A stretch of DNA of 50,718 bases from Streptomyces panaciradicis (GCF_023516615.1 NZ_JAMGBF010000089.1:1-50718), one strand, 5' to 3'. Positions 33,516 to 42,620 are shown, counted from the first letter of the stretch. Program-made: numbers and translations. The notes: generated from the sequence alone by a model not told the origin.

Positions 33516-34619
33516 GTGACGGAAGCGGCGGCGGGTGAGTGGCACGGCTGGCGGGCGGCGACGGAGGCGGCCCTGTACGGGCCGGAGGGCTTCTACCGCC
33601 GGCCCGAGGGACCGGCCGGGCACTTCCGTACGTCCGTCCACGCCTCGCCGCTGTTCGCCGAGGCCGTGGCGAGGCTGCTGTGCCGGGTCGACGAGTCTCT
33701 GGCCCGGCCCGCCCGGCTGGACTTCGTCGACATGGCGGCGGGCCGGGGCGAACTGGCCGCCGGCGTCCTGACCGCCCTGCCCGCCGACGTTGCCGCACGC
33801 ACGCGCGTGTACGCCGTCGACATCACCGACCGCCCCGGCGGCCTGGACGACCGCGTGCAGTGGCTGTCCGAGCCGCCGCACGGCGTCACCGGCCTGCTGT
33901 TCGCCAACGAGTGGCTCGACAACGTGCCCCTCGACATCGCCGAGGTGGACTCCGAGGGCGTGCCGCGCCGGGTTCTCGTACGCCGGGACGGGACCGAACG
34001 CCTCGGCGCCCCGGTCGACGGGGCCGAGGCGGAGTGGCTGGCGCGGTGGTGGCCGCTGGGCGGTGCGGGCGGGGTCTCGGGGGGCGGCGGGGAGGGGCTG
34101 CGAGCCGAGATCGGGCTGCCCCGGGACGAGGCCTGGGCGGGGGCGGTCGCCGCGGTCGACCGGGGGCTCGCGGTCGCCGTGGACTACGCGCACACCTTGG
34201 CCGCGCGCCCCCTGTTCGGGACGCTCACCGGATTTCGCGCGGGGCGCGAGACGGCGCCCGTGCCGGACGGGTCGTGCGACATCACGGCGCACGTCGCGCT
34301 GGACGCGTGCGCGGCGCGCGGGGAGGCCACGGTGGGGGCGCGCACGGCGCGCGAAGAGGCGGAGGCAGGGGCGCGTACGGCGCCCTCAGCCGCGCACTCC
34401 GTTCCCCGCGCGCGCCTCCTGCGCCAGCGCGACGCCCTGCGCGCCCTCGGTATCACCGGCGCACGCCCCCCGCTCACGCTGGCGTCCACGCACCCCGCGG
34501 CCTACGTACGCGCTCTCGCGAGCGCCGGGGAGGCCGCCGAGCTCACCGCCCCGGGCGGCCTCGGCGACTTCGGCTGGCTGCTGCAACCGGTGGGCATCCC
34601 GGCCGCGCCGATCGACTGA
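33516..34619 (+). CDS. SAM-dependent methyltransferase, MidA/NDUFAF7 family
   Basis: 367 residues. GPEGFYRRPEGPAGHFRTSVHASPLFAEAVARLL is the family signature at the N-terminus; the SAM loop is DFVDMAAGRGELAAGVL (about 69-85); VTGLLFANEWLDNVPLDIAEV follows. The mitochondrial homologue methylates an arginine of the complex I subunit NDUFS2, which is the NuoD homologue. The next gene on the other strand here is an orphan nuoD, a suggestive pairing. TAGCCT ends 6 bases before the GTG start (leaderless). An Ala/Arg/Glu-rich insertion lies near 265-290. Confidence 0.85.
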   Translation: MTEAAAGEWHGWRAATEAALYGPEGFYRRPEGPAGHFRTSVHASPLFAEAVARLLCRVDESLARPARLDFVDMAAGRGELAAGVLTALPADVAARTRVYAVDITDRPGGLDDRVQWLSEPPHGVTGLLFANEWLDNVPLDIAEVDSEGVPRRVLVRRDGTERLGAPVDGAEAEWLARWWPLGGAGGVSGGGGEGLRAEIGLPRDEAWAGAVAAVDRGLAVAVDYAHTLAARPLFGTLTGFRAGRETAPVPDGSCDITAHVALDACAARGEATVGARTAREEAEAGARTAPSAAHSVPRARLLRQRDALRALGITGARPPLTLASTHPAAYVRALASAGEAAELTAPGGLGDFGWLLQPVGIPAAPID

Positions 34620-34705
34620 AGACCCGCACCACGACCGACCCGCCGCGCCCCGGCCCGCCACGGTGGACCTTCCCCGGCCGGCCGCCGCGCTCCAGCCACG
34701 ACCGC

Positions 34706-35857
34706 TTACTTGTCGATGTCCCCGACCACGAAGAACAGCGACCCCAGGATCGCCACCATGTCCGCGACCAGCGTCCCGGGCAGCAGCTCCACGAGAGCCT
34801 GGATGTTGTTGTACGACGCGGAGCGGAGCTTCAGCCGGTACGGGGTCTTCTCGCCCTTGCTGACGAGGTAGTAGCCGTTGATGCCGAGGGGGTTCTCGGT
34901 CCAGGCGTAGGTGTGGCCCTCGGGCGCCTTGAGGACCTTGGGGAGCCGCTGGTTGATCGGCCCCGGCGGAAGGTCGGCGAGCCGGTCGAGGCAGGCGTCG
35001 GCGAGGTCGAGGGCGTTGTGGGTCTGCTCCAGGAGCACCTCGAAGCGGGCGAGGCAGTCGCCCTCCTGCCGGGTGACGACCTTCAGGGTGTCCTGCAGCT
35101 CGCCGTAGGCCAGGTACGGCTCGTCGCGGCGCAGGTCGAAGTCGACGCCCGAGGCGCGCGCGATCGGCCCGCTCACGCCGTAGGCGTGCACCGCGCTGGG
35201 CGAGAGCGGCCCCACGCCGCGCGTGCGCCCACGGAAGATCTCGTTGCCGAGCACCAGGTCGTCGAAGCGGTCCATGCGCGAGCGCACGTCGGCGACCGCG
35301 GCACGCGCGCGTGCGGCCCAGCCCGCCGGCAGGTCCTCCTTCAGGCCGCCGACGCGGTTGAACATGTAGTGCATCCGGCCGCCGGAGACCTCCTCCATGA
35401 CGTTCTGGAGGACCTCACGCTCCCGGAACGCGTAGAACACCGGGGTGATGCCGCCGAGCTCCAGCGGATAGGAGCCGAGGAACATCAGGTGGTTGAGCAC
35501 CCGGTTCAGCTCCGCGAGGAGCGTGCGCGTCCACACCGCGCGCGTGGGCACCTCCATGCCGAGCATGCGCTCGACGGCGAGGACGACGCCCAGCTCGTTC
35601 GAGAAGGCCGACAGCCAGTCGTGGCGGTTGGCGAGCATGATGATCTGGCGGTAGTCGCGCGCCTCGAAGAGCTTCTCCGCGCCCCGGTGCATGTAGCCGA
35701 TCACGGGCTCCGCGTGCGTGATCCGCTCGCCGTCCAGCACCAGCCGCAGGCGCAGCACGCCGTGCGTGGAGGGGTGCTGCGGTCCGATGTTGAGCACCAT
35801 GTCGGTGCTCTCCGCGGCGCCGCCGATACCGACCATGGTCTCCGTCGTGGGAGTCAT
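34706..35857 (-). CDS. nuoD2: Orphan NADH-quinone oxidoreductase subunit D (NuoD2)
   Basis: 383 residues, the 49-kDa quinone-site subunit of complex I. Family motifs: GPQHPSTHGVLRLRL, EPVIGYMHRGAEKL, LNHLMFLGSYPLELGGITPVFYAFREREV, RMHYMFNRVGGL and the end LGSLFFVVGDIDK. No other nuo gene is in the window, so this is a second, isolated copy, as in S. coelicolor (SCO3392 from memory). The usual C-terminal Arg of the family (DVDR) is Lys here. The ATG at 35857 has no ribosome site; GAGACT ends 6 bases before it. Only 31 bases separate its start codon from that of the PH-domain gene. Confidence 0.92.
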   Translation of the reverse strand: MTPTTETMVGIGGAAESTDMVLNIGPQHPSTHGVLRLRLVLDGERITHAEPVIGYMHRGAEKLFEARDYRQIIMLANRHDWLSAFSNELGVVLAVERMLGMEVPTRAVWTRTLLAELNRVLNHLMFLGSYPLELGGITPVFYAFREREVLQNVMEEVSGGRMHYMFNRVGGLKEDLPAGWAARARAAVADVRSRMDRFDDLVLGNEIFRGRTRGVGPLSPSAVHAYGVSGPIARASGVDFDLRRDEPYLAYGELQDTLKVVTRQEGDCLARFEVLLEQTHNALDLADACLDRLADLPPGPINQRLPKVLKAPEGHTYAWTENPLGINGYYLVSKGEKTPYRLKLRSASYNNIQALVELLPGTLVADMVAILGSLFFVVGDIDK

Positions 35858-35888
35858 GGACACAGTCTCTCCTACGTACGCTGGCCGT
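35858..35888. promoter_or_regulatory. 31-bp divergent promoter pair without leaders
   Basis: Plus strand: TACGCT at 35877-35882, 6 bases, ATG at 35889. Minus strand: GAGACT (35869 to 35864), 6 bases, ATG at 35857. Each -35 would fall at or inside the other gene's start, so polymerases cannot occupy both at once. The minus -10 is weak. Confidence 0.5.
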
Positions 35889-36401
35889 ATGGAAACGGGG
35901 AGCCCGCAGGACACGGGCGCGCGGGGGGACGGTACGACGGAGCCGGTGTGGCGCGGACTGCCGCCCGGGCTGCTGCGCATGCGACGGCTGCTGCTCGTGG
36001 TGTGGCTGGGGCTGCTCGCCCTCGCCCTGGGGGTGCTGCTCGGCCTGTTCGCCGGGCCGGCCTGGGCGGCCTTCGCCCTGCTGCCGCTCGCGCTGGCGGC
36101 CTGGGGCTGGGTGCTGCTCGGCCGCAACTGGCGCTCCTGGCGGTACGCCGAACGCGCCGACGACCTGCTGATCAGCCGGGGCGTGCTGTGGCGCGAGGAG
36201 ACGGTCGTGCCGTACGGGCGCATGCAGCTGGTGGAGGTGACCTCCGGGCCGGTCGAGCGGCACTTCGGGCTGGCCAGCGTGCAGCTGCACACGGCGGCCG
36301 CGGCGACCGACGCCACCATCCCGGGCCTGGACCCGGCCGAGGCGGAACGCCTGCGCGACCGGCTCACCGAACTCGGCGAGGCCCGATCGGCGGGCCTGTG
36401 A
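35889..36401 (+). CDS. Membrane protein with a bacterial PH domain (YdbS type)
   Basis: 170 residues. Two membrane helices (about 33-80, LLLVVWLGLLALALGVLLGL and AFALLPLALAAWGWVLL), then one bPH2 domain (about 88-160, DDLLISRGVLWREETVVPYGRMQLVEVTSGPVERHFGLASVQLHTA). It forms a pair with the next gene (GTGA overlap). This YdbS-YdbT pairing is common in Gram-positives; in Bacillus the pair protects against certain antimicrobial peptides. Leaderless start with TACGCT 6 bases upstream. Confidence 0.9.
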   Translation: METGSPQDTGARGDGTTEPVWRGLPPGLLRMRRLLLVVWLGLLALALGVLLGLFAGPAWAAFALLPLALAAWGWVLLGRNWRSWRYAERADDLLISRGVLWREETVVPYGRMQLVEVTSGPVERHFGLASVQLHTAAAATDATIPGLDPAEAERLRDRLTELGEARSAGL

Positions 36402-37732
36402 CCGCGCAGGGCGTCGACGACGCCGTACTGAAGGGGAATCCGGTCGCCGAGCGGCGGCTGCATCCCGTGACGCCCCTCAGGCGGGCGTGGGCGCCGGTCG
36501 CCGTGGTCATCGGGTGGGCCCTGCACGACCCCGACCAGGCGCAGCGCCAGCTGACCCGGCTGACGACCACCGCCCTGCTGATCGGGCTCGCCGTCCTCGT
36601 GCCGGTGGCCGCCCTGTACGGCTTCCTCAGCTGGTGGTTCACACACTTCGCCGTGACGGAGAGCGAACTGCGCATCCGCACCGGGCTGTTGTTCCGGCGC
36701 ACCGCGCACATCCGGCTCGAGCGGGTCCAGGCGATCGACGTCACCCAGCCGCTTCTCGCGCGCGTGGCGGGCGTCGCGAAGCTGAAACTCGACGTCATAG
36801 GGGCGGACAAGAAGGACGAACTAGCCTTTCTCGGGGAGCGCGAGGCGCGTGCGCTCCGCGCGGAACTCCTGGCGCGCGCCGCCGGTTTCGCGCCCGAGAC
36901 GGCGCACGAAGTCGGAGAAGCGCCGGCGCGCGAGCTGCTGCGCACGCCCCCGTTCCAGCTCGCGATCTCCCTCGTGCTGACGGGCTCCACCTGGGGCGCC
37001 CTCGCCGCCGCCCTCGTCGTACCGCCCGTGCTGTGGCTGGCCACCCACAGCGTGTGGACGGTCCTGGCGACCGGCGTACCCCTGCTCGGCGCGGCGGCCA
37101 CGAGCAGCGTGGGGCGCTTCGTCGGCGAGTACGACTGGACGGTGGGCGAGTCGCCGGACGGGCTGCGCATCGACCACGGGCTGCTGGACCGTACGCACGA
37201 GACGGTGCCGCCCGGGCGGGTGCAGGCCGTGCGGATCGTGGAGCCGCTGCTGTGGCGGCGGCGCGGCTGGGTCCGGGTGGAGCTGGACGTGGCCGGGTCG
37301 TCCAACTCCGTGCTCGTGCCGGTCGCTCCGCGCGAGCTCGCGGAGGCCGTCGTCGCGCGCGTGCTGCCCGACGTGAGCGTGCCGGAGGCCGCGGCGCTCT
37401 CCCGGCCTCCGCGCCGGGCCTGGCGGTGTGTGCCGGTGTGGTGGCGCGGGTACGGACTCGCCGTCACCGAGGCGGTGTTCGCCGCCCGGCACGGCCTGCT
37501 GCGACGGCGCCTGACCCTCGTTCCACACGCGAAGGTGCAGAGCGTGCGGCTGACGCAAGGACCCTGGAAGGGGCTGTGGCGGCTCGCCGACGTGCACGTG
37601 GACACGGGGGCCGACAAGACCGTCACGGCCCGGCTGAGGGACGCCCAGGAGGCGCAGGAGCTGCTGCGGGCGCAGGCGGAGCGGTCACGGACGGGACGCC
37701 GCGACGCCCCGCCGGACCGGTGGATGGCCTGA
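36398..37732 (+). CDS. Membrane protein with several bacterial PH domains (YdbT type)
   Basis: 444 residues. Membrane helices near 62-85 and 195-240. Three bPH2-like domains: about 86-160 (VTESELRIRTGLLFRRTAHIRLERVQAIDV), about 250-320 (GLRIDHGLLDRTHETVPPGRVQAVRIVEPLLWRRRGW) and about 355-430 (TEAVFAARHGLLRRRLTLVPHAKVQSVRLTQGP). GTG start overlapping the previous stop by 4 bases. Works with the upstream protein, probably as a complex in the membrane; the ligand is unknown. Confidence 0.9.
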   Translation: MTAQGVDDAVLKGNPVAERRLHPVTPLRRAWAPVAVVIGWALHDPDQAQRQLTRLTTTALLIGLAVLVPVAALYGFLSWWFTHFAVTESELRIRTGLLFRRTAHIRLERVQAIDVTQPLLARVAGVAKLKLDVIGADKKDELAFLGEREARALRAELLARAAGFAPETAHEVGEAPARELLRTPPFQLAISLVLTGSTWGALAAALVVPPVLWLATHSVWTVLATGVPLLGAAATSSVGRFVGEYDWTVGESPDGLRIDHGLLDRTHETVPPGRVQAVRIVEPLLWRRRGWVRVELDVAGSSNSVLVPVAPRELAEAVVARVLPDVSVPEAAALSRPPRRAWRCVPVWWRGYGLAVTEAVFAARHGLLRRRLTLVPHAKVQSVRLTQGPWKGLWRLADVHVDTGADKTVTARLRDAQEAQELLRAQAERSRTGRRDAPPDRWMA

Positions 37733-37744
37733 CCCCGTCGGGGC

Positions 37745-37773
37745 GGCCTCGCCCGGTTCACCACCGCGAGGCC
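37745..37773. terminator. Hairpin between convergent genes
   Basis: GGCCTCGC, 13-base loop, GCGAGGCC: an 8-bp perfect stem in the 48 bases between two convergent genes. No U-run. Confidence 0.45.
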
Positions 37774-37780
37774 CGACCGG

Positions 37781-39241
37781 CTAGGAGACCGCGCTCCGTA
37801 CGCCCCGCAGCCCCTGCAGGTCGATCTGTTCCGTCTCGTCGTGCGCCGTCAGGTCGATCACCTGGCCGACACCGCGCGCCTCCTCGTCGGCGGGCTTGAA
37901 GTCCGCCTCGGCCTCGGCCTTGTGGAGAGCGAGCGCCTCCTGGCCGACCACGTCGGCGAGGTCCTCGTTCTGCACGGACTCCAGGTCGCCGGGCGAGGGC
38001 TCGGTCTTGGTGCCGAAGAAGTCGAAGCCGCCCTCGACCGACGGGCGCCGCACGGGCGCGGCCGGCACGACGGCCACCGCGGTCGGCTCGACGAAGTGCC
38101 CGGAGGGCTGCTGCACGGGCTGCGCGGACGGCACGGGCGTCCGGGCCGAAGTGGTGGCGGCCGCGCGCTCGTGCTCGTCGACCGCCTCGGGCTGCCCCTG
38201 CGCCTCGTCCTCCCGCGCCGCGGCCTCCGTGTCGTCCTCGGCGGCCCCGGTCACCGTGGCGACCGGCTCCGCGGCACCCTTCGCGGCGGTCTCGGCCGTG
38301 GGGGCCTGGGAACCGGCGGTCGCCCGCACCGGGCCGCCCTTCGCGGACCCGGTCCTCCCCGGACCGTCACCCTTCCCCGGCCCGTCACCCTTGCCGGGGC
38401 CGGCGCCCTTCGGGGAGCCGTCGTCCTCAGGACCGGTGCCGTCCTGCGCGCCGCTCTCCACGCTCTCGCCGTTCACACCGTCGTCGCCCTCCGGAGAACC
38501 GTCGCCGTCCTCCTCGAAGCGCTCCTCGGCGTCGTCTCCGGCACCCTCTTCGACGTCATCCTCGACGTCTTCCTCGACGTCCTCGTCGAACTTCTCCAGC
38601 GCCGCCTTCGCCCGAAGGAACAGCTGCGACCCCTCGGGCGAGAAGACGGCGGGAGCCTCGGTCCTGTCGTCCGCGTCGGCCGCCGTCTCGTCGTCGGCCG
38701 GCGAGGCAGCCACAGCCTCGGCGTCCGTCGCGGGCTCCGCCTCCTGGGCCGGCACCGGCGGCAACGCGCGCGAGGGGGTGGGATCCCCCGCCTCTATCTC
38801 GAGCAGCCGGCGGCCCTCCAGGGCGCTCGCCCGCTCGGTCTCCGCCGTGGCGTACCGCCGCAGCAGGGCCGCGTGTTCGTTGCGCAGGCCCGCCAGTTCC
38901 GCCCGCTTGGCCCGCAGCCGCTGCTCCAGCTTGGTGCGCAGCTCGCGCGACTCGTCGAGGTCGGCCTCCAGCTCGGCGACCCGCTCCTCGTGCCGCCACT
39001 CGTCGCTCGCACGCGCGCGCGTGAGGTCGGCCACCTGTTTGCCGGCCTGCGCGTCCCAGCGGCGCATGACGGCCGCGCCCACGACGGCGGTGGCGGCGGC
39101 GAACGCGGCGACGACCCGGAGCGCGGCCGCGGAGGAGAAGACCCAGGGGCCGAAGGCGCAGACAAGGGAGACGCCTGCTATCGCCGACGGCGGCAACAGC
39201 CTGTGCAGAGGCGGGGAATGGCGGTGACGTCCACGTGGCAT
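37781..39241 (-). CDS. Membrane-anchored coiled-coil protein with a long acidic disordered part
   Basis: 486 residues, function unknown. Two adjacent membrane helices (about 18-58), then a coiled coil (about 72-150, EERVAELEADLDESRELRTKLEQRLRAKRAELAGLRNEHAALLRRY). Residues 160-410 are disordered, rich in Glu, Asp, Ala, Pro and Gly, and include a short GKGDGPG repeat. A conserved tail follows (about 425-486, VEGGFDFFGTKTEPSPGDLESVQNEDLADVVGQEALALHKAEAEADFK). The ATG at 39241 has TAAGTT 7 bases upstream (leaderless). Both membrane helices and coiled coil suggest a scaffold role; this is a guess. Confidence 0.8.
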   Translation of the reverse strand: MPRGRHRHSPPLHRLLPPSAIAGVSLVCAFGPWVFSSAAALRVVAAFAAATAVVGAAVMRRWDAQAGKQVADLTRARASDEWRHEERVAELEADLDESRELRTKLEQRLRAKRAELAGLRNEHAALLRRYATAETERASALEGRRLLEIEAGDPTPSRALPPVPAQEAEPATDAEAVAASPADDETAADADDRTEAPAVFSPEGSQLFLRAKAALEKFDEDVEEDVEDDVEEGAGDDAEERFEEDGDGSPEGDDGVNGESVESGAQDGTGPEDDGSPKGAGPGKGDGPGKGDGPGRTGSAKGGPVRATAGSQAPTAETAAKGAAEPVATVTGAAEDDTEAAAREDEAQGQPEAVDEHERAAATTSARTPVPSAQPVQQPSGHFVEPTAVAVVPAAPVRRPSVEGGFDFFGTKTEPSPGDLESVQNEDLADVVGQEALALHKAEAEADFKPADEEARGVGQVIDLTAHDETEQIDLQGLRGVRSAVS

Positions 39242-39384
39242 GGCCAGAAACTTACCGCGCGTAGGCGACCCATGGCGCCCCGCCCCGCAAAAACACAGCC
39301 ATAACGAAACGTTCACAGGGCATCAGGAAATGGCTCCCGCAAATTCGGCAAGATCATCCTCTGCCGAACCCGCCGAATCCCCTG

Positions 39385-40512
39385 TCACCGGTCGCTCAGC
39401 CGGCCACTGATCCACTGCAGTGTCGCCGGAATCTCGCGCCGCCACGTGTTGAAGTTGTGACCTCCGCTGTCGAGGATGATCGACGAGATCCGCGTCAACC
39501 GGGTCGCCTGCACGCGCGAAATGAACTTCAGGGTGTCCTTGTAGTTGTGTTCCCCGATCCGGCTGCTGGTGACGAGCAGTGAAGTGTCGGGGGCGGGCAG
39601 GTGCTTGAGGCACCACCACAGATCCGCCCGGTCCCGCAGATTCCTGTCACCCTGGAAGAGATCGCCCGTAGTGGGGTCCAGGGGCGCCTTGTAGTACGGC
39701 GACAGCCCGGCTGCGGCGGCATAGGACCCGGGATGGTGCATGGCGAGTTTCAGTGCGCAGTAGCCGCCCGTGGAGTCGCCGATGATCCCCCAGCCTGCCG
39801 GTTTTCTGCCCACCCTGTAGTGCGCGATTACGGCGTCGGGAAGATCCTTGGCGAAAAACGTCTCCGTCTGCGGGCCGCCCGGGATGTCCACGCACTCGGT
39901 GTCCCGCGGCGGCGCGACCGTCGGCCGCAGCATCACCAGGATCATCGGCTGCATACGCCCGTTCTTCGCGAGCGCCTCCGCCGTGCTCGGATAGCGCAGT
40001 TTGTCCACGAGCGCCTGCGCCGTACCCGGATATCCGGTGAGAACGACGGTCGCGGGAAAGGTCCGGGTGCGGTAGCGCGGCTGGAAGTACTCCGGCGGCA
40101 GATACACGTACGCGGGCGTGGCGATGTGGGTGCGGCGGCCGACGATGTCGACCTTCTGGATCTGCCCGCCGGACTGCGGCGGGGCTCCGCCGGCTCCCCG
40201 CACGTTCGATGTGTCGATCACCTCCAGCGGGCCGCCCGAGCCGCCGAGCGCCGTGTGGTTGACCACCACGCCCTGGTCCTTCTCCTGACCGAACAGGTCC
40301 GCCCAGCTGGCGTAGAACCCGAAGGTCTGGTTGGCGGCGAGGCCCAGGGAGGCGAAGAGGGCCAACTGGGTGCCGAGCAGCAGACCCACCCGCCCGCCGA
40401 CGGCCCGCCAGTGCCGCCGCGCCAGACGCGGCCACAGCCACACCGTGCCGACGAACAGCAGCACGGCGAACGCGACCGCCAGACACAGCACTTTGTTGCT
40501 CGTAAGACCCAT
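39385..40512 (-). CDS. Membrane-anchored alpha/beta-hydrolase esterase
   Basis: 375 residues. Two N-terminal membrane helices (9-28 and 42-60), then an extracytoplasmic esterase domain of the esterase-D / mycolyltransferase-like family. Nucleophile S247 in GIIGDSTGGYCALKLA, catalytic His in SGGHNFNTWRREI near 350. Four cysteines. It is divergent from the MprF-like gene. From memory, the homologous pair in S. coelicolor (SCO3396-SCO3397) belongs to the SigE regulon. AGGAAG lies before the ATG at 40512. Its substrate is not evident. Confidence 0.85.
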   Translation of the reverse strand: MGLTSNKVLCLAVAFAVLLFVGTVWLWPRLARRHWRAVGGRVGLLLGTQLALFASLGLAANQTFGFYASWADLFGQEKDQGVVVNHTALGGSGGPLEVIDTSNVRGAGGAPPQSGGQIQKVDIVGRRTHIATPAYVYLPPEYFQPRYRTRTFPATVVLTGYPGTAQALVDKLRYPSTAEALAKNGRMQPMILVMLRPTVAPPRDTECVDIPGGPQTETFFAKDLPDAVIAHYRVGRKPAGWGIIGDSTGGYCALKLAMHHPGSYAAAAGLSPYYKAPLDPTTGDLFQGDRNLRDRADLWWCLKHLPAPDTSLLVTSSRIGEHNYKDTLKFISRVQATRLTRISSIILDSGGHNFNTWRREIPATLQWISGRLSDR

Positions 40513-40613
40513 GACCTGCTTCCTGCCTGCGGTTCTCAACCGGCTCCCCCACGCCTTCGCAAGGGCTTGTCCGGGACTTTCCTCGGCCTTTGGACCGGCT
40601 TTGGGGAGACGCT

Positions 40614-40642
40614 GGAACCTTGCTCCCCGAGACACCGTCCTA
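40614..40642 (+). promoter_or_regulatory. SigE-type (ECF) promoter before the MprF-like gene
   Basis: GGAACC at 40614-40619 and CGTCCTA at 40636-40642, with 17 bases between GGAAC and CGTC. This is the shape of S. coelicolor SigE promoters (GGAAC ... CGTC). The start would lie near 40649, giving a leader of about 65 bases. Confidence 0.65.
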
Positions 40643-40712
40643 GAGGGCGCAATGTCGCCGGATGCCCCGATCGGCACCGGATTCAAGGTCTCTCGCAGAA
40701 CTACGGGATGCG

Positions 40713-42548
40713 ATGTCTGTCAGGACAGATGAGGAAATGTCGGGCGGGGTTCCCTCTCGATCACGCAACGCTCGGCGCGTACTGCGAGGTCCGCGCCCCG
40801 AGGCCGTCCCCGTCCTCGTCGCCCGGGCCTGCGCGCTCGTGGGCGTCCTGGACATCGCCGCGGGCGTCTTCCCGCGCTTCCGGCACAGCCGTATGCACAC
40901 CATCGCCGAGGTGCTGCCCGGAGCGTTCGGGCCGTTCGCGGCCGCGCTCTCGCTCAGCGCCGGCGTGCTGTTGCTGCTGCTCGCGCACGGACTCAGGCGG
41001 GGCAAGCGGCGCGCCTGGCGGGCCGCGGTGGCGCTGCTGCCGGCGGGCGCCGTCGCGCAGTTCACGTACCGCCACTCCCTGATCGGGGTGGTCATCTCGC
41101 TGGCGCTGCTCGCGCCGCTGCTGCGCCACCGCGACCAGTTCAGCGCGCTGCCCGACCCGCGCAGCCGGTGGCGCGCGCTCGCCAACTTCGTCCTCATGGG
41201 CGCCGGATCCCTCGTTCTCGGGTTGATCATCGTCAGCGTCCACCCGAATCGCATGGTCGGCGACCCGAGCCTGGCCGATCGCATTACGCACGTCCTCTAC
41301 GGCCTCTTCGGCTTCGAGGGCCCGGTCGACTACCAGGGCAACACCTCCTGGACCGTCGGCTTCTCCCTGGGCGCCCTGGGCCTGCTCACCGCGGTGACGA
41401 CGATCTACCTGGCGTTCCGCCCCGAGCACCCGGCGGCCCGGCTGACCCCGCAGGACGAGGCGCTGCTGCGCGGACTGCTGGAGAAGCACGGCCGGCGCGA
41501 CTCCCTCGGCCACTTCGCCCTGCGGCGCGACAAGGCGGTCGTCTTCTCGCCCAGCGGCAAGGCGGCGGTGACGTACCGCGTCGTCTCCGGCGTGATGCTC
41601 GCCAGCGGCGACCCCATCGGCGACGTCGAGGCCTGGCCGGGCGCCATCGAGCGCTTCATGGACGAGGCCAAGGCCCACTCCTGGACGCCCGCCGTCATGG
41701 GCTGCTCGGAGACGGGCGGCGAGGTGTGGACCCGCGAGACCGGTCTCGACGCCCTGGAACTGGGCGACGAGGCGGTGGTGGACGTCGCGGATTTCTCCCT
41801 CGCCGGCCGCGCGATGCGCAACGTGCGGCAGATGGTCAAGCGCATCGAGCGCGCCGGTTACGAAACCCGGGTACGACGTGTACGTGACCTCGGCGACACC
41901 GAGTTGGCGCGTATCCGGCAGGCGGCCGAGGACTGGCGCGGCACCGACACCGAGCGCGGCTTCTCCATGGCCCTGGGCCGGATCGGCGACGCCTCCGACG
42001 GCGACTGCCTGATCGCCACCGCCCACAAGGCCGACGACGAGCCGGGCGAGTACGGCGACCTGAAGGCGATCCTGCACTTCGTCCCCTGGGGCGAGGACGG
42101 CGCCTCGCTGGACCTGATGCGCCGCGACCGCTCGGCCGACCCCGGCATGAACGAACTCCTCATCGTCGCCGCCCTCCAGGCGGCCCCGAAGTTCGGCATC
42201 ACGCGCGTGTCGCTGAACTTCGCGATGTTCCGCTCGGCCCTCGCCCGCGGCGAGAAGATCGGCGCGGGCCCGGTGCTGCGCGCCTGGCGCGGGCTGCTGG
42301 TCTTCCTCTCGCGCTGGTTCCAGATCGAGTCGCTGTACAAGTTCAACGCGAAGTTCCAGCCCCGCTGGGAGCCCCGCTTCGTGGTCTACCGCGCCTCGGC
42401 GGACCTGCCCCGGATCGGCTTCGCCGCCATGCAGGCGGAGGGCTTCGTCAACCTCGCCCTGCCGCTGCCGCGCTTCCTGCGCCGCCGCAGGTCCGCGCCG
42501 CGCGTGTGCGCCCACTCCGTCGCGGAGCGCGACGTACGCGCCGCGTGA
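40713..42548 (+). CDS. MprF-like membrane protein with DUF2156 aminoacyl-phospholipid transferase domain
   Basis: 611 residues. Six to seven membrane helices in about 30-240, then a soluble catalytic domain (about 255-560: LGHFALRRDKAVVFSPSGKAAVTYRVVSGVMLASGDPIGD, ERGFSMALGRIGD, SLDLMRRDRSADPGMNELLIV, LNFAMFRSALARGEKIGAGPVLRAWRGLLVFLSRWFQIESLYKFNAKF). Proteins of this kind move an amino acid from aminoacyl-tRNA to phosphatidylglycerol, making the membrane less negative. There is no lysyl-tRNA synthetase domain, unlike mycobacterial LysX. Start uncertain: 40713 or 40737. A TCTGTC-ag-GACAGA inverted repeat (40716-40729) covers the first codons. Confidence 0.88.
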   Translation: MSVRTDEEMSGGVPSRSRNARRVLRGPRPEAVPVLVARACALVGVLDIAAGVFPRFRHSRMHTIAEVLPGAFGPFAAALSLSAGVLLLLLAHGLRRGKRRAWRAAVALLPAGAVAQFTYRHSLIGVVISLALLAPLLRHRDQFSALPDPRSRWRALANFVLMGAGSLVLGLIIVSVHPNRMVGDPSLADRITHVLYGLFGFEGPVDYQGNTSWTVGFSLGALGLLTAVTTIYLAFRPEHPAARLTPQDEALLRGLLEKHGRRDSLGHFALRRDKAVVFSPSGKAAVTYRVVSGVMLASGDPIGDVEAWPGAIERFMDEAKAHSWTPAVMGCSETGGEVWTRETGLDALELGDEAVVDVADFSLAGRAMRNVRQMVKRIERAGYETRVRRVRDLGDTELARIRQAAEDWRGTDTERGFSMALGRIGDASDGDCLIATAHKADDEPGEYGDLKAILHFVPWGEDGASLDLMRRDRSADPGMNELLIVAALQAAPKFGITRVSLNFAMFRSALARGEKIGAGPVLRAWRGLLVFLSRWFQIESLYKFNAKFQPRWEPRFVVYRASADLPRIGFAAMQAEGFVNLALPLPRFLRRRRSAPRVCAHSVAERDVRAA

Positions 42549-42620
42549 GGGGGCACGAGCGCGCGGCGTGAGCCGCCGGCCGGACGGGACGACCGGACCG
42601 GCCGCACGCCGCGAAGGACA

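Noticed and set aside
33539..37732. A 1397-residue frame on the plus strand
   Set aside because: Only the last 444 residues are a real gene (PH-domain protein from 36398). The rest is a shifted frame of the methyltransferase gene and antisense to nuoD2.
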